Of a stretch of DNA of 64,000 nucleotides, positions 47,428 through 55,165 are shown in pieces. The stretch is from positions 1,469,069 to 1,533,068 of the forward strand of contig NZ_JADKRR010000001.1 in assembly GCF_015351105.1 (NCBI RefSeq). Direction: 5' to 3'. This DNA is from Clavibacter sp. VKM Ac-2872 (GTDB taxonomy: Bacteria; Actinomycetota; Actinomycetes; Actinomycetales; Microbacteriaceae). A model generated the notes under the pieces. The model was given only the letters and a program-made list of their open reading frames with translations. It made no database searches and was not told where the DNA came from. Within the stretch, counting starts at the first letter, position 1. The number at the start of each line of letters is the position of its first letter. The position numbers and the translations under genes are program-made.

Positions 47428-47781
47428 ATGTGGATGAGACGCGGCCGGGATGGATCCGAGGGCGAGCGGGGGAGCGACGCGACGCACGCGATCGGGGTCG
47501 GGGCCGTGGTCGTGATCCTCGACGGGGCCGCCGCCACGGGCGACCCCGCGCTCGACGGCGAGCCCGTCGGCCTCGTGGTCGCCTCCGCCTCCGACGGCCT
47601 GCGCAGCGTCAGCCCCGTGCCGACCGCCCGCGGCCGCGCCTGGGTCGTGGAGCTCGGCTCGGACGACGACGGCACGGCCGGCCGTCGGGTCGTCGTGCCG
47701 CAGAGCGCGCTGCGCCTGGTGGACGACGCGGACGAGGCCGTCTCCGCGATGCCCGCCGACGACCTGCCGCCGCGCGCGTGA
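47428..47781 (+). CDS. Hypothetical protein before the M20 peptidase
   Basis: A 117-residue soluble protein: AIGVGAVVVILDGAAATGDPAL, then strands GLRSVSPVPTARGRAWVVEL and RRVVVPQSALRLVDD. It looks like a small all-beta domain of unknown family. GGGAGGA lies nine bases before the ATG. The stop overlaps the GTG of the peptidase gene (GTGA), so the two are probably made together. Confidence 0.6.
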   Translation: MWMRRGRDGSEGERGSDATHAIGVGAVVVILDGAAATGDPALDGEPVGLVVASASDGLRSVSPVPTARGRAWVVELGSDDDGTAGRRVVVPQSALRLVDDADEAVSAMPADDLPPRA

Positions 47782-48983
47782 GCGACAGCCTCTCGGCGCC
47801 CGGCTCGCGTGCCGCCGACCTCGTCGATCCCGTCGACCTCGCCGCCGAGCTGATCCGCATCGACTCGACCAACCCCGACCTCGTGGCCGGCGCCGCGGGG
47901 GAGGTCCGGGTCGCCGCCCACGCCGCCGCGTGGCTCCGGGCCCGCGGCTTCGACGTGCGCGTGCTCGAGGAGACGCCGGGACGCCCGACCGTCCTCGCGA
48001 CCGCGCACGGCACCGGCGGCGGCCGCACCATCCTGCTCGACGGGCACCTCGACACCGTCCCGCCCGGCGACCCCGAGCGCGGCGGGCTCATTCCGCGGAT
48101 CGAGGACGGCCGCCTCCTCGGCCGCGGCGCGTTCGACATGAAGGCGGGCCTCGCCGCGATGATGGTCGCCGCCGACCGCGCCCGTCGGATCGGCACGCGC
48201 GGCGACGTCGTGCTCGCGCTCGTCGCGGACGAGGAGTTCGGCAGCATGGGCACCGAGGAGGCGCTCCGGGCGCTGGACGCCGACGGCACGCGCATCGACG
48301 GCGCCGTCATCTCCGAGCCCAGCCAGTCCGAGGCGATCGTCGCCCACCGCGGCTTCGGCTGGTACGAGATCCGGCTGCGCGGGCGCGCGGCGCACGGCTC
48401 GATGCCCGAGCAGGGCGTCGACGCGATCGCGCACGCCGGGCTCGTGCTCCGGGAGCTGGACGCGCTGGCCGACCGGGTCGCCTCCGGGCCGCGCCACCCG
48501 CTCCTCGGGACGGGCGCCGTGCGGGTCTCCCGGATCCACGGCGGCTCGGACGCGGCGACGGTCGCCGACTCCTGCGTGCTCACCCTCGAGCGGCGGTTCC
48601 TCCCCGGCCAGTCGACCGCGCACGTGGAGGCCGAGCTCCGCGCGGCCCTCGACGCGGTCGTGGCCCGCACGCCGGGCATGGACGCGGAGCTCGTCGTGCT
48701 CGTCGCCCGCGCGGCCTTCGAGGCCGACGTCGACGGGCCGCTCGCGCGCGCCGTGCTCGACAGCGGCGCGCGCGTCACCGGATCGCCCGTCCCGCACCGC
48801 GGCGAGCCGTTCTGGACCGACGCCGGGCTCGTGCACGAGGCCGGGATCCCGTGTCTTCTCCTGGGCGTCACGGGCGGCGGCGCGCACGCGGCAGAGGAGT
48901 GGGCCGAGGTCGCCTCGATCCGCCAGCTCACCGCGGTGCTCGAGGGCGCGATCCTCGACTTCTGCGGGAGCGTCCGGGCCTAG
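47778..48983 (+). CDS. M20-family metallopeptidase (ArgE/DapE-like)
   Basis: A 401-residue metal-dependent amidohydrolase. The first metal site is LLDGHLDTVPP with the catalytic Asp two residues after the His. RGAFDMKAGLAAM supplies the bridging Asp, and DEEFGSMG the general-base Glu. The dimerisation domain is recognised by AHGSMPEQGVDAI. Related enzymes deacetylate ornithine or desuccinylate diaminopimelate, or cleave dipeptides; the specificity is not decidable here. Coupled by GTGA to the small upstream gene. Confidence 0.88.
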   Translation: MSDSLSAPGSRAADLVDPVDLAAELIRIDSTNPDLVAGAAGEVRVAAHAAAWLRARGFDVRVLEETPGRPTVLATAHGTGGGRTILLDGHLDTVPPGDPERGGLIPRIEDGRLLGRGAFDMKAGLAAMMVAADRARRIGTRGDVVLALVADEEFGSMGTEEALRALDADGTRIDGAVISEPSQSEAIVAHRGFGWYEIRLRGRAAHGSMPEQGVDAIAHAGLVLRELDALADRVASGPRHPLLGTGAVRVSRIHGGSDAATVADSCVLTLERRFLPGQSTAHVEAELRAALDAVVARTPGMDAELVVLVARAAFEADVDGPLARAVLDSGARVTGSPVPHRGEPFWTDAGLVHEAGIPCLLLGVTGGGAHAAEEWAEVASIRQLTAVLEGAILDFCGSVRA

Positions 48984-48996
48984 CCGCGGCGCGGCT
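48982..48996. terminator. Short hairpin between convergent genes
   Basis: AGCCGC-GGC-GCGGCT lies between the stops of two convergent genes. The stem is only six bases, so this is a weak call. Confidence 0.3.
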
Positions 48997-48998
48997 CC

Positions 48999-49505
48999 CT
49001 AGTCGCGTGTCGCGGACCGGTGCAGCTCCACGTCGAGCCGCCCCTGTTCGGCCGTCGCGGTCATCCACGTGACGTCCGGCTGGCGGCGGCGGTCGGTCGG
49101 CGAGCCGGGGTTGAGGAGCCGGAGGCCCGCGGGCGTCACGGTGTCCCAGGGGATGTGGCTGTGGCCGAAGACGAGCACGTCGGTGTCCGGGAACGCCTGG
49201 TCCATCCGGCGCTCGCGTCCCGTGGCGGCGCCGGTCTCGTGCGTGACGGCGAACCGGATCCCCTCGATCACCGCGCGCGCCGTCTCCGGCAGCCGCGCCC
49301 GCAGCCCCGCGGGGTCGTTGTTGCCCCAGCAGGCGAGGAGCCGGGCGGCGCGGGTCTCGAGCGCGTCGAGGGCTGGCTCGTCGACCCAGTCGCCCGCGTG
49401 GACCACGACGTCGGCGGCCTCGACGGCCCGCCACAGCGCCCGCGGCAGGTCCCTGGCGCGCTTCGGCAGGTGGGTGTCGCTGAGGAGCACGAGCGATGCG
49501 GTCAC
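48999..49505 (-). CDS. Metallophosphoesterase, YfcE/MJ0936 type
   Basis: A 168-residue calcineurin-like phosphoesterase. Metal-binding motifs appear in order: LLSDTHLPK, VVHAGDW, WGNNDP, and VFGHSHIPW followed by NPGSPTD, the family's closing motif. It may hydrolyse phosphodiesters or cyclic nucleotides. The GTG start at 49505 lies seven bases after TACCGT and has no ribosome binding site. It is divergent from the acetyltransferase gene. Confidence 0.88.
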   Translation of the reverse strand: MTASLVLLSDTHLPKRARDLPRALWRAVEAADVVVHAGDWVDEPALDALETRAARLLACWGNNDPAGLRARLPETARAVIEGIRFAVTHETGAATGRERRMDQAFPDTDVLVFGHSHIPWDTVTPAGLRLLNPGSPTDRRRQPDVTWMTATAEQGRLDVELHRSATRD

Positions 49506-49512
49506 CCGGACC

Positions 49513-49518
49513 ACGGTA
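49513..49518 (-). promoter_or_regulatory. TACCGT -10-like element, seven bases before a GTG
   Basis: TACCGT on the minus strand is followed by seven bases and the GTG at 49505. It is a candidate leaderless promoter. Confidence 0.5.
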
Positions 49519-49560
49519 CGCGGACGCCGCCTCGCGCGCCGACCGGCCCCGCGGCTCCCG

Positions 49561-49566
49561 TAGCCT
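49561..49566 (+). promoter_or_regulatory. TAGCCT -10-like element, six bases before a GTG
   Basis: TAGCCT is followed by six bases and the GTG at 49573. No ribosome binding site is present. Confidence 0.5.
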
Positions 49567-49572
49567 CGATCC

Positions 49573-50106
49573 GTGACCCCCGCGACCCGCGACCTCGTGC
49601 CCGCCGACCTCGCCTGGATGGTGCCGCTCAACAACGCGGCCGTGCCCGCGGTCCCGCCCATGGACGCCGCGTCCCTCGGCGAGGTGCTCGACCACGCCGA
49701 CCTCGCGATCGCCGTGGTGGACTCGGACGCGCCCGACGCGCCGCCCGTCGGCATGCTCCTCGCGATGCAGCCCGGCGGCGCCTACGACAGCCCGAACTAC
49801 CGCTGGTTCGCCGAGCACGGCGTCGACGGCCTCTACGTCGACCGGATCGTGGTCGCCGACGGGCAGCGCGGGCGCCGGCTCGGGCAGGTCCTCTACGCCC
49901 GCGTCTTCCACGAGGCGCGGCGCACCGGGCGCCGGGCGGTCACGTGCGAGGTCAACACGCTGCCGCCCAATCCCGGGTCGCTCGCCTTCCACGGCCGGCT
50001 CGGCTTCGTCCGCCTCGGCGAGGTCGTCGACGCCGACGGCCAGCACGCGGTCGCGATGCTGTCCGCTCCCGTGCATCCGGATCCGTCCGAGCCGTCCGCG
50101 CGATGA
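49573..50106 (+). CDS. GNAT-family acetyltransferase
   Basis: A 177-residue N-acetyltransferase. The acetyl-CoA-binding core is VDRIVVADGQRGRRLGQVLY (motif A, R/Q-x-x-G-x-G/R with RGRRLG), and NPGSLAFHGRLGFVRLGE is motif B. The acceptor substrate is unknown. The GTG start sits six bases after TAGCCT. The gene is followed by the molybdopterin oxidoreductase after 57 bases. Confidence 0.86.
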   Translation: MTPATRDLVPADLAWMVPLNNAAVPAVPPMDAASLGEVLDHADLAIAVVDSDAPDAPPVGMLLAMQPGGAYDSPNYRWFAEHGVDGLYVDRIVVADGQRGRRLGQVLYARVFHEARRTGRRAVTCEVNTLPPNPGSLAFHGRLGFVRLGEVVDADGQHAVAMLSAPVHPDPSEPSAR

Positions 50107-50163
50107 CGGGCGCGCCATGATGGACGGGACACCTCCACCCACCCGCCCCTCGAGGAGGCGCCC

Positions 50164-50778
50164 ATGACCGGCATCACCCGCGGCTTCGTCGGCCGCCCGC
50201 GGAAGGGCCCCGCCGACCGGCTCCCGCCCGGCCAGTACGACACCGAGGGCGGCTGGCCCGTCCTCACCGCCGAGGCCGTGCCGAACCTGCCGGAGTCCCG
50301 CTGGTCCATCGCCGTCGACGGCCTCGTCGAGCGCCCGACGACATGGGACTGGGACGCGGCGCACGCGTTGCCGCGCTCCGAGTACGCGGGTGACATCCAC
50401 TGCGTCACCACGTGGACCCGGCTCGACACGCGCTTCGCCGGCGTCAGCGTCGACACCCTGCTCGACGCCGCGGCTCCGCTCCCGGAGGCGCGCTTCGTCC
50501 TCGCCACCTCGCACTCCGGCTACACGACCAACCTCCCGCTGGAGGACCTCCGCGGCGGTCGGGCGTGGATCGCCTGGGAGGCGGACGGACGACCGCTCAC
50601 GCCCGACCACGGCGGACCCGCGCGCCTCCTCGTGCCGCACCTCTACTTCTGGAAGAGCGCGAAGTGGATCGCCCGCCTCACGCTGCTCGACCGCGACCAG
50701 CAGGGCTTCTGGGAGCGCAACGGCTACCACGACCGGGGCGACCCGTGGCGCGAGCAGCGCTACCAGGGCGACCGCTGA
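50164..50778 (+). CDS. Sulfite oxidase-like molybdopterin-dependent oxidoreductase
   Basis: A 204-residue protein consisting of the molybdopterin-binding domain of the sulfite oxidase/YedY family alone. The conserved DIHCVTTWTR segment holds the molybdenum-ligating Cys, and LATSHSGYTTNLPL and PHLYFWKSAKWI are further family hallmarks. No Tat signal or membrane helix is seen, so it is probably cytoplasmic. AGGAGG lies five bases before the ATG. It overlaps or abuts a flavin reductase-like gene, which is a plausible electron-transfer partner. The substrate is unknown. Confidence 0.9.
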   Translation: MTGITRGFVGRPRKGPADRLPPGQYDTEGGWPVLTAEAVPNLPESRWSIAVDGLVERPTTWDWDAAHALPRSEYAGDIHCVTTWTRLDTRFAGVSVDTLLDAAAPLPEARFVLATSHSGYTTNLPLEDLRGGRAWIAWEADGRPLTPDHGGPARLLVPHLYFWKSAKWIARLTLLDRDQQGFWERNGYHDRGDPWREQRYQGDR

Positions 50779-51521
50779 GCGCCGTCTCGCCCGGCCCCGG
50801 ATCCGGCCGCGCACCCGCCGTCCCGGCCTCCGTCGGCGGCGCGTGGCGGACCGCGACCATCACGGCGCTCGAGCACCCGACGCCCACGACCGTCCTGCTG
50901 CGCTTCGACGTGCCCGACCGGATCCCGCACCTGCCCGGCCAGCACTGCGTCGTGCGGCTGCGCGCGGAGGACGGCTACACGGCGCAGCGCTCGTACTCGA
51001 TCCTCTCCGCGCCGCACGAGGAGGGCGTCGAGCTGCTGATGGAGCGCTACGAGGACGGCGAGGTGAGCGGGTTCTTCGCCGACGTCGCCCGGGTCGGCGA
51101 CGCGATCGAGATGCGGCTGCCCATCGGCGGCTTCTTCGTCTGGGACGGCGCGACCCCGGCCGTCGCGCTGGGGGGCGGGACGGGCGCGGTTCCGCTCGTG
51201 GCGATGGTCCGCCACGCGATCCACCTCGGCGTCCCGCACCTCGTCCGCGTGGCCGTCTCGGGGCGCACCTCCGCCGACGTCCCGTGCCGCGCGGAGCTCG
51301 AGGCCGCGGGTGCGCTCATCGTCACGACGCGGGAGCGGCATGGCGCGCGGGGGTTCGGGCGCCTCCGCGCATACGAGGTCGCGGAGCTCGCCGCGGGCGC
51401 GGAGGTGGCTTTCGTGTGCGGATCCACCGCCTTCGCGGGCGGGGCGACGCGCCTGCTGCTCGACGCCGGGGTCGGCCGCGACGTGATCCGCATCGAGCAG
51501 TTCGGCCCGTCGGGGGAGTGA
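50745..51521 (+). CDS. Ferredoxin reductase-like FAD/NAD(P) oxidoreductase
   Basis: A 258-residue (GTG 50745) protein with the FAD-binding RSYSI motif (QRSYSILSAPHEEG), a preceding PGQHCVVRL strand, and the NAD(P)-binding ALGGGTGAVPLVAM motif. The end VFVCGSTAFAGGAT and C-terminal RIEQFG close the domain. There is no iron-sulfur domain. No ATG or GTG lies between the stop of the previous gene and the start of the domain. The real start is therefore the GTG at 50745 inside the upstream gene, or a CTG at 50775 forming a CTGA overlap. It probably supplies electrons to the molybdopterin enzyme. Confidence 0.85.
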   Translation: MARAALPGRPLSAVSPGPGSGRAPAVPASVGGAWRTATITALEHPTPTTVLLRFDVPDRIPHLPGQHCVVRLRAEDGYTAQRSYSILSAPHEEGVELLMERYEDGEVSGFFADVARVGDAIEMRLPIGGFFVWDGATPAVALGGGTGAVPLVAMVRHAIHLGVPHLVRVAVSGRTSADVPCRAELEAAGALIVTTRERHGARGFGRLRAYEVAELAAGAEVAFVCGSTAFAGGATRLLLDAGVGRDVIRIEQFGPSGE

Positions 51522-51585
51522 CGCGGACGCCGCGCCGGGCCACACTGGGGCGGACGGCGACGGAGCCGTCGGGAGCGGGTGCCGC

Positions 51586-52119
51586 ATGGAGCGATCGGTC
51601 GTGCTGCTGCGCGGGATCAACGTCGGGCGTGCCAAGCAGGTGCCGATGGCGGAGCTCTCCGCGGCGCTCACGGGCCTCGGCTACGTCGGCGTGCGCACGC
51701 ACCTGCGGAGCGGGAACGCCGTGGTCGACCACGAGCGGCCGAGCGGCCGGGGTGCCGCGGTCGCCATCGAGGACGCGGTGCGGCTCGCGACGGGCGTGAC
51801 CGCCGACGTCCACCTCGTGCCCGCGGCCGACTTCCGCCGCATCGCCGCCGGCATCCCGTTCGGCCCGGTCGCCGCCGACCCCGGGCGCCTCCTCGTCTCG
51901 TTCCCGGATCGCCCGCTGGACCCGCTGCCCGCGGCGCCGCCCGCCGCCGCGATCGCCCCCGACCTCGTCGAGGTGGCACGCGACGCGGTCTACTCCTGGC
52001 ACCCCGACGGTGTGTCGGCCTCGCGCGTGCCGCCGGCGTTCTGGCGCGGGCTGGGGGCGTCCGTCACGGCCAGGAACGCCCGCACGGTGGCCGCGCTCGC
52101 GGCGCTCCTCGACAGCTGA
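51586..52119 (+). CDS. DUF1697 family protein
   Basis: A 177-residue protein that begins with the typical DUF1697 signature VLLRGINVGRAKQVPMAEL, then GYVGVRTHLRSGNAVV and, near the end, TARNARTVAALAAL. The family is widespread and uncharacterised. No signal or membrane segment. The TTGCCGC-like region before the ATG has no clear ribosome binding site. Confidence 0.88.
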   Translation: MERSVVLLRGINVGRAKQVPMAELSAALTGLGYVGVRTHLRSGNAVVDHERPSGRGAAVAIEDAVRLATGVTADVHLVPAADFRRIAAGIPFGPVAADPGRLLVSFPDRPLDPLPAAPPAAAIAPDLVEVARDAVYSWHPDGVSASRVPPAFWRGLGASVTARNARTVAALAALLDS

Positions 52120-52229
52120 TCCCGGCGCCCGGGCACGCGTCCCCCAGTACGGGGGTGACGCCCGGGCAGCCGCCGGGATCCGGCCCGCATCGGGGGCACC
52201 GCGGCCTCCTCACGGCGCGGACGGGGGGA

Positions 52230-52235
52230 TAGGTT
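52230..52235 (+). promoter_or_regulatory. TAGGTT -10-like element, seven bases before a GTG
   Basis: TAGGTT, seven bases, then the GTG at 52243. It is a candidate leaderless promoter. Confidence 0.5.
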
Positions 52236-52242
52236 CGATCAC

Positions 52243-53235
52243 GTGAGCAGATTCGCGGACCGCTGGAAGTCCCACATCCTGGAGACGTTCTCCGCGGACT
52301 CCGAGGGGCGACCCCAGTGGATCCAGGACCTCGAGCTCGGCGACGACGCGGGCTGGTTCGGCCCCGGCTCCGCCGTCTGGGCGGTGCACGGCGGGATGCC
52401 GACGCTCGTGGCGGGGATCCGCGCCCTCCTCATGCAGACGCTGCACCCGGGCGCCATGGCCGGCGTCCACGACTGGTCGCGCTACCGCGAGGACCCCCTC
52501 GGCCGCCTCGCCGGCACCGTGCGCTGGGTCATCACCACGTCGTTCGGCGACCGGGACACCGCGGTCGGCGTCAGCCGCCGTGTGCGCGGCTACCACCGCA
52601 AGGTGCAGGGCACGTTCGTCGACGGACGCGGCGTCGAGCGCCCCTACAGCGCGAACGACCCCGACCTCCTCGCGTGGGTGCACATGGTCTTCACCGACGC
52701 GTTCCTCAGCACGCACATGCAGTGGGGGCCGCCGATCCCCGGCGGACCCGACCGGTACGTGGCGGAGTGGGCCAAGGCGGGCGAGCTCATGGGGGTCGAG
52801 GCACCGCCGCGCTCGCACGCCGAGCTGCACGCGCAGATCGACGCGTTCCACGACCAGGGCCTCCTCCGCGCCGACGAGCGCACGCGCGAGACGATCTCCT
52901 TCCTCCGCGAGCCGCCGCTCCGGCCCTCCATGCTCCCGGCCTACCGCGTCCTCTTCGCGGGGGCCGTCGCGTCGCTCGAGCCGCGGTACCGCGAGCTCCT
53001 CGGGCTCGACCGGGCGTCCTTCGGCCCGTTCCCCCTGCCGGCGCTCGCGTCGACGCGCGTGATGCTGGGCGTCGCCGGACGCGTGATGGGCGAGCAGTCC
53101 ACCAGCCACCAGGCCGCGCTCACGCGCATCGCCCGGCTGCAGGGCGCTCCGGCCGGGTCGGCGTCGTCCGCCGCCGCCGAGCCCCGCCCCGGTCGCGACG
53201 ACGACGCCGGGCAGCGCGCCCAGCCCGCGGCCTGA
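52243..53235 (+). CDS. DUF2236 (MpaB/latex-clearing-type oxygenase domain) protein
   Basis: A 330-residue, mostly helical protein. The DUF2236 hallmark LLMQTLHPGAMAGVHDWSRY is present, with His residues that in related latex-clearing proteins bind heme. It continues with WVHMVFTDAFLSTH and a C-terminal Pro/Ala/Arg-rich tail of ~40 residues. Family members include the mycophenolic-acid MpaB' and rubber oxygenases, but bacterial members are mostly uncharacterised. No signal peptide is apparent. Confidence 0.83.
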   Translation: MSRFADRWKSHILETFSADSEGRPQWIQDLELGDDAGWFGPGSAVWAVHGGMPTLVAGIRALLMQTLHPGAMAGVHDWSRYREDPLGRLAGTVRWVITTSFGDRDTAVGVSRRVRGYHRKVQGTFVDGRGVERPYSANDPDLLAWVHMVFTDAFLSTHMQWGPPIPGGPDRYVAEWAKAGELMGVEAPPRSHAELHAQIDAFHDQGLLRADERTRETISFLREPPLRPSMLPAYRVLFAGAVASLEPRYRELLGLDRASFGPFPLPALASTRVMLGVAGRVMGEQSTSHQAALTRIARLQGAPAGSASSAAAEPRPGRDDDAGQRAQPAA

Positions 53236-53299
53236 TCCCGCGCAGCGGGTCCCTCCCGCCGGCGCCGATGTCGGCGGCCCGGGCTAGCGTGGGAACGAC

Positions 53300-54592
53300 A
53301 TGAGCAGGCAGGACGGATCGACCCGGCGCACGTCCGATGCGAGCGCGGACGACTCCGAAGCCACCATCCTCCACATCGACATGGACGCGTTCTTCGCGGC
53401 CGTCGAGCTGCTCGAGCGGCCGGAGCTGCGAGGAACCCCCGTCATCGTCGGCGGGTCGTCGGGCCGCGGCGTGGTCACGAGCGCCACCTACGAGGCCCGG
53501 CGATTCGGGGTCCGCTCGGCCATGCCCATGGCGCAGGCGCTGCGGCTCTGCCCGCAGGCCACGGTCATCGGCGGCCACATGGAGAAGTACGCGCACTGGT
53601 CTCGCGTGGTCATGGGGATCTTCCGCGACGTCACGCCGCTCGTCGAGCCGCTCAGCATCGACGAGGCGTTCCTCGACGTGGCGGGCGCCCGCGGCCTGTT
53701 CGGCTCGCCCGCCCAGATCGGCGCGATGATCCGGCGCCGCGTGCACGCCGAGACCGGCCTCACCTGCTCGGTCGGCGCGGCCTCCACCAAGTTCGTCGCC
53801 AAGCTCGCCAGCACGCGCTGCAAGCCCGACGGCCTGCTCGTCATCCCCGCCGCCGAGACGCTGCCGTTCCTCCACGCGCTGCCGGTCGGCGCGCTCTGGG
53901 GCGTGGGGAAGACGACCGAGGAGGCGCTCGTACGGCGCGGGCTCCGCACGGTGGCCGACATCGCGGACACGCCGCTGCCCACGCTGCAGTCGATGCTCGG
54001 CGAATCCGCGGGCGCGCGGCTGCACGACCTCTCCTGGGGGCGGGATCCCCGGAGCGTCAGCACCCACCGCGAGGAGAAGAGCATGGGGCACGAGAACACG
54101 TTCCACGACGACGTCACGGATCCCGAGATCGTCCGTCGCGAGCTCCTCGGACAGGCCACGCGGGTCGCCGAGCGGCTGCGGCGCGCGGGCCTCACCGCCC
54201 GCACCGTCTCGCTCAAGCTCCGCTACTCCGACTTCCGCACCATCACCCGGTCCCGCACGCTGTCGGATCCCACCGACGTCGCGCGCCGCATCTACGACGA
54301 GATCCGCGACGTCTACGAGCAGGTCGCCCGGCCCGGCGACCGCATCCGGCTCGTGGGCGTGCGCGCCGAGCAGCTCGACGACGCCGACAACCGCGCCGTC
54401 GCCCTGTGGGACGCGGACGAGGGCTGGCGTGAGGCCGAGCGCACGGTCGACCAGGCGGCGGAGCGCTTCGGCAGGGGCGCCATCGGCCCGGCGTCGCTCC
54501 TCCGCAGGCCGGGGGCGAAGCGGGCCACCGTGTCGGATCCGCGCACCGAGGCGGCCGCGCGCGGTATCCTCCCCGGACACCCGCCCGACTGA
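53300..54592 (+). CDS. dinB: DNA polymerase IV (Y-family)
   Basis: A 430-residue translesion polymerase. The Y-family motifs appear in order: ILHIDMDAFFAAVE (first catalytic Asp pair), YEARRFGVRSAM, LSIDEAFLDV (catalytic Asp-Glu), and TCSVGAASTKFVAKLAS. The little-finger domain follows with SLKLRYSDF. It copies damaged DNA without proofreading. A ~25-residue N-terminal extension precedes the polymerase domain. A TAGCGT hexamer lies nine bases before the ATG. No SOS (LexA) box is recognisable upstream. Confidence 0.95.
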   Translation: MSRQDGSTRRTSDASADDSEATILHIDMDAFFAAVELLERPELRGTPVIVGGSSGRGVVTSATYEARRFGVRSAMPMAQALRLCPQATVIGGHMEKYAHWSRVVMGIFRDVTPLVEPLSIDEAFLDVAGARGLFGSPAQIGAMIRRRVHAETGLTCSVGAASTKFVAKLASTRCKPDGLLVIPAAETLPFLHALPVGALWGVGKTTEEALVRRGLRTVADIADTPLPTLQSMLGESAGARLHDLSWGRDPRSVSTHREEKSMGHENTFHDDVTDPEIVRRELLGQATRVAERLRRAGLTARTVSLKLRYSDFRTITRSRTLSDPTDVARRIYDEIRDVYEQVARPGDRIRLVGVRAEQLDDADNRAVALWDADEGWREAERTVDQAAERFGRGAIGPASLLRRPGAKRATVSDPRTEAAARGILPGHPPD

Positions 54593-54603
54593 CGAGGACC
54601 ACC

Positions 54604-55107
54604 ATGACCGATCCCGCCGCCCCCACCCCCGACGACCAGGTTCCGGTCGACCACGTCCCCGCGGGGGAGGAGGCAGCGGCCCCGGCGTCCGCCGCGCCGC
54701 CCGTTCTGCCCGCCGCTCCGACGCCGCCCGCCGCCCCATACGCGTACCCGGCCGCGTCGGCGTCCGCCGCCGCTCCCTACGGTCTCGCCGCCGCGCCGGT
54801 CCCGCCCTCCCCGGCGGCGGTCGCCTGGGGCCAGCCGGTCTACGCGGTCGCGCCGCCCAAGGGCCTCAGCCTCACGTCGATGATCCTGGGCCTCGTCTCG
54901 GTCTTCTTCTTCTGGACGTTCCTCTGCCCGCTCATCGGGCTCGTCTTCGGCATCGTCGGGTTCCGCAAGGAGCCGGCCGGCCGCGGCTTCGCCATCACGG
55001 GACTCGTGCTCAACGGCCTGCTGCTGCTCATCCCCGTCGCGTTCGTGCTCTCGGTCATCGTCGCGGGCGGCACGATCTTCGGCATCGCCGCCACCACCCC
55101 GCGTTGA
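54604..55107 (+). CDS. DUF4190-like membrane protein
   Basis: A 167-residue protein. The first ~85 residues are a Pro/Ala-rich, disordered N-terminus. Two membrane helices follow (LTSMILGLVSVFFFWTFLCPLIGLVFGIVGF and GFAITGLVLNGLLLLIPVAFVLSVI), separated by a short basic loop (RKEPAGRG), which is the DUF4190 pattern. Function unknown. GAGGACC precedes the ATG, which comes 11 bases after dinB, so it may be co-transcribed with dinB. Confidence 0.82.
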   Translation: MTDPAAPTPDDQVPVDHVPAGEEAAAPASAAPPVLPAAPTPPAAPYAYPAASASAAAPYGLAAAPVPPSPAAVAWGQPVYAVAPPKGLSLTSMILGLVSVFFFWTFLCPLIGLVFGIVGFRKEPAGRGFAITGLVLNGLLLLIPVAFVLSVIVAGGTIFGIAATTPR

Positions 55108-55113
55108 CCAGGT

Positions 55114-55157
55114 CACGACGCCGCCCCGCTCGCGTCCCGCGGCGGGGCGGCGTCGTG
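55114..55157. terminator. Strong bidirectional terminator
   Basis: A perfect 16-bp stem (CACGACGCCGCCCCGC and its complement) with a 12-base loop lies between the stops of the DUF4190 gene and the convergent UDP-glucose dehydrogenase gene. It should end both transcripts. Confidence 0.8.
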
Positions 55158-55165
55158 CAGGGCGG

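Noticed and set aside
53240-53300. LexA-type SOS box before dinB.
   Set aside because: No palindromic GAAC...GTTC-like sequence is present. The CGGGCTAGCGTGGGAACGAC stretch has only a single half-site-like GAAC.
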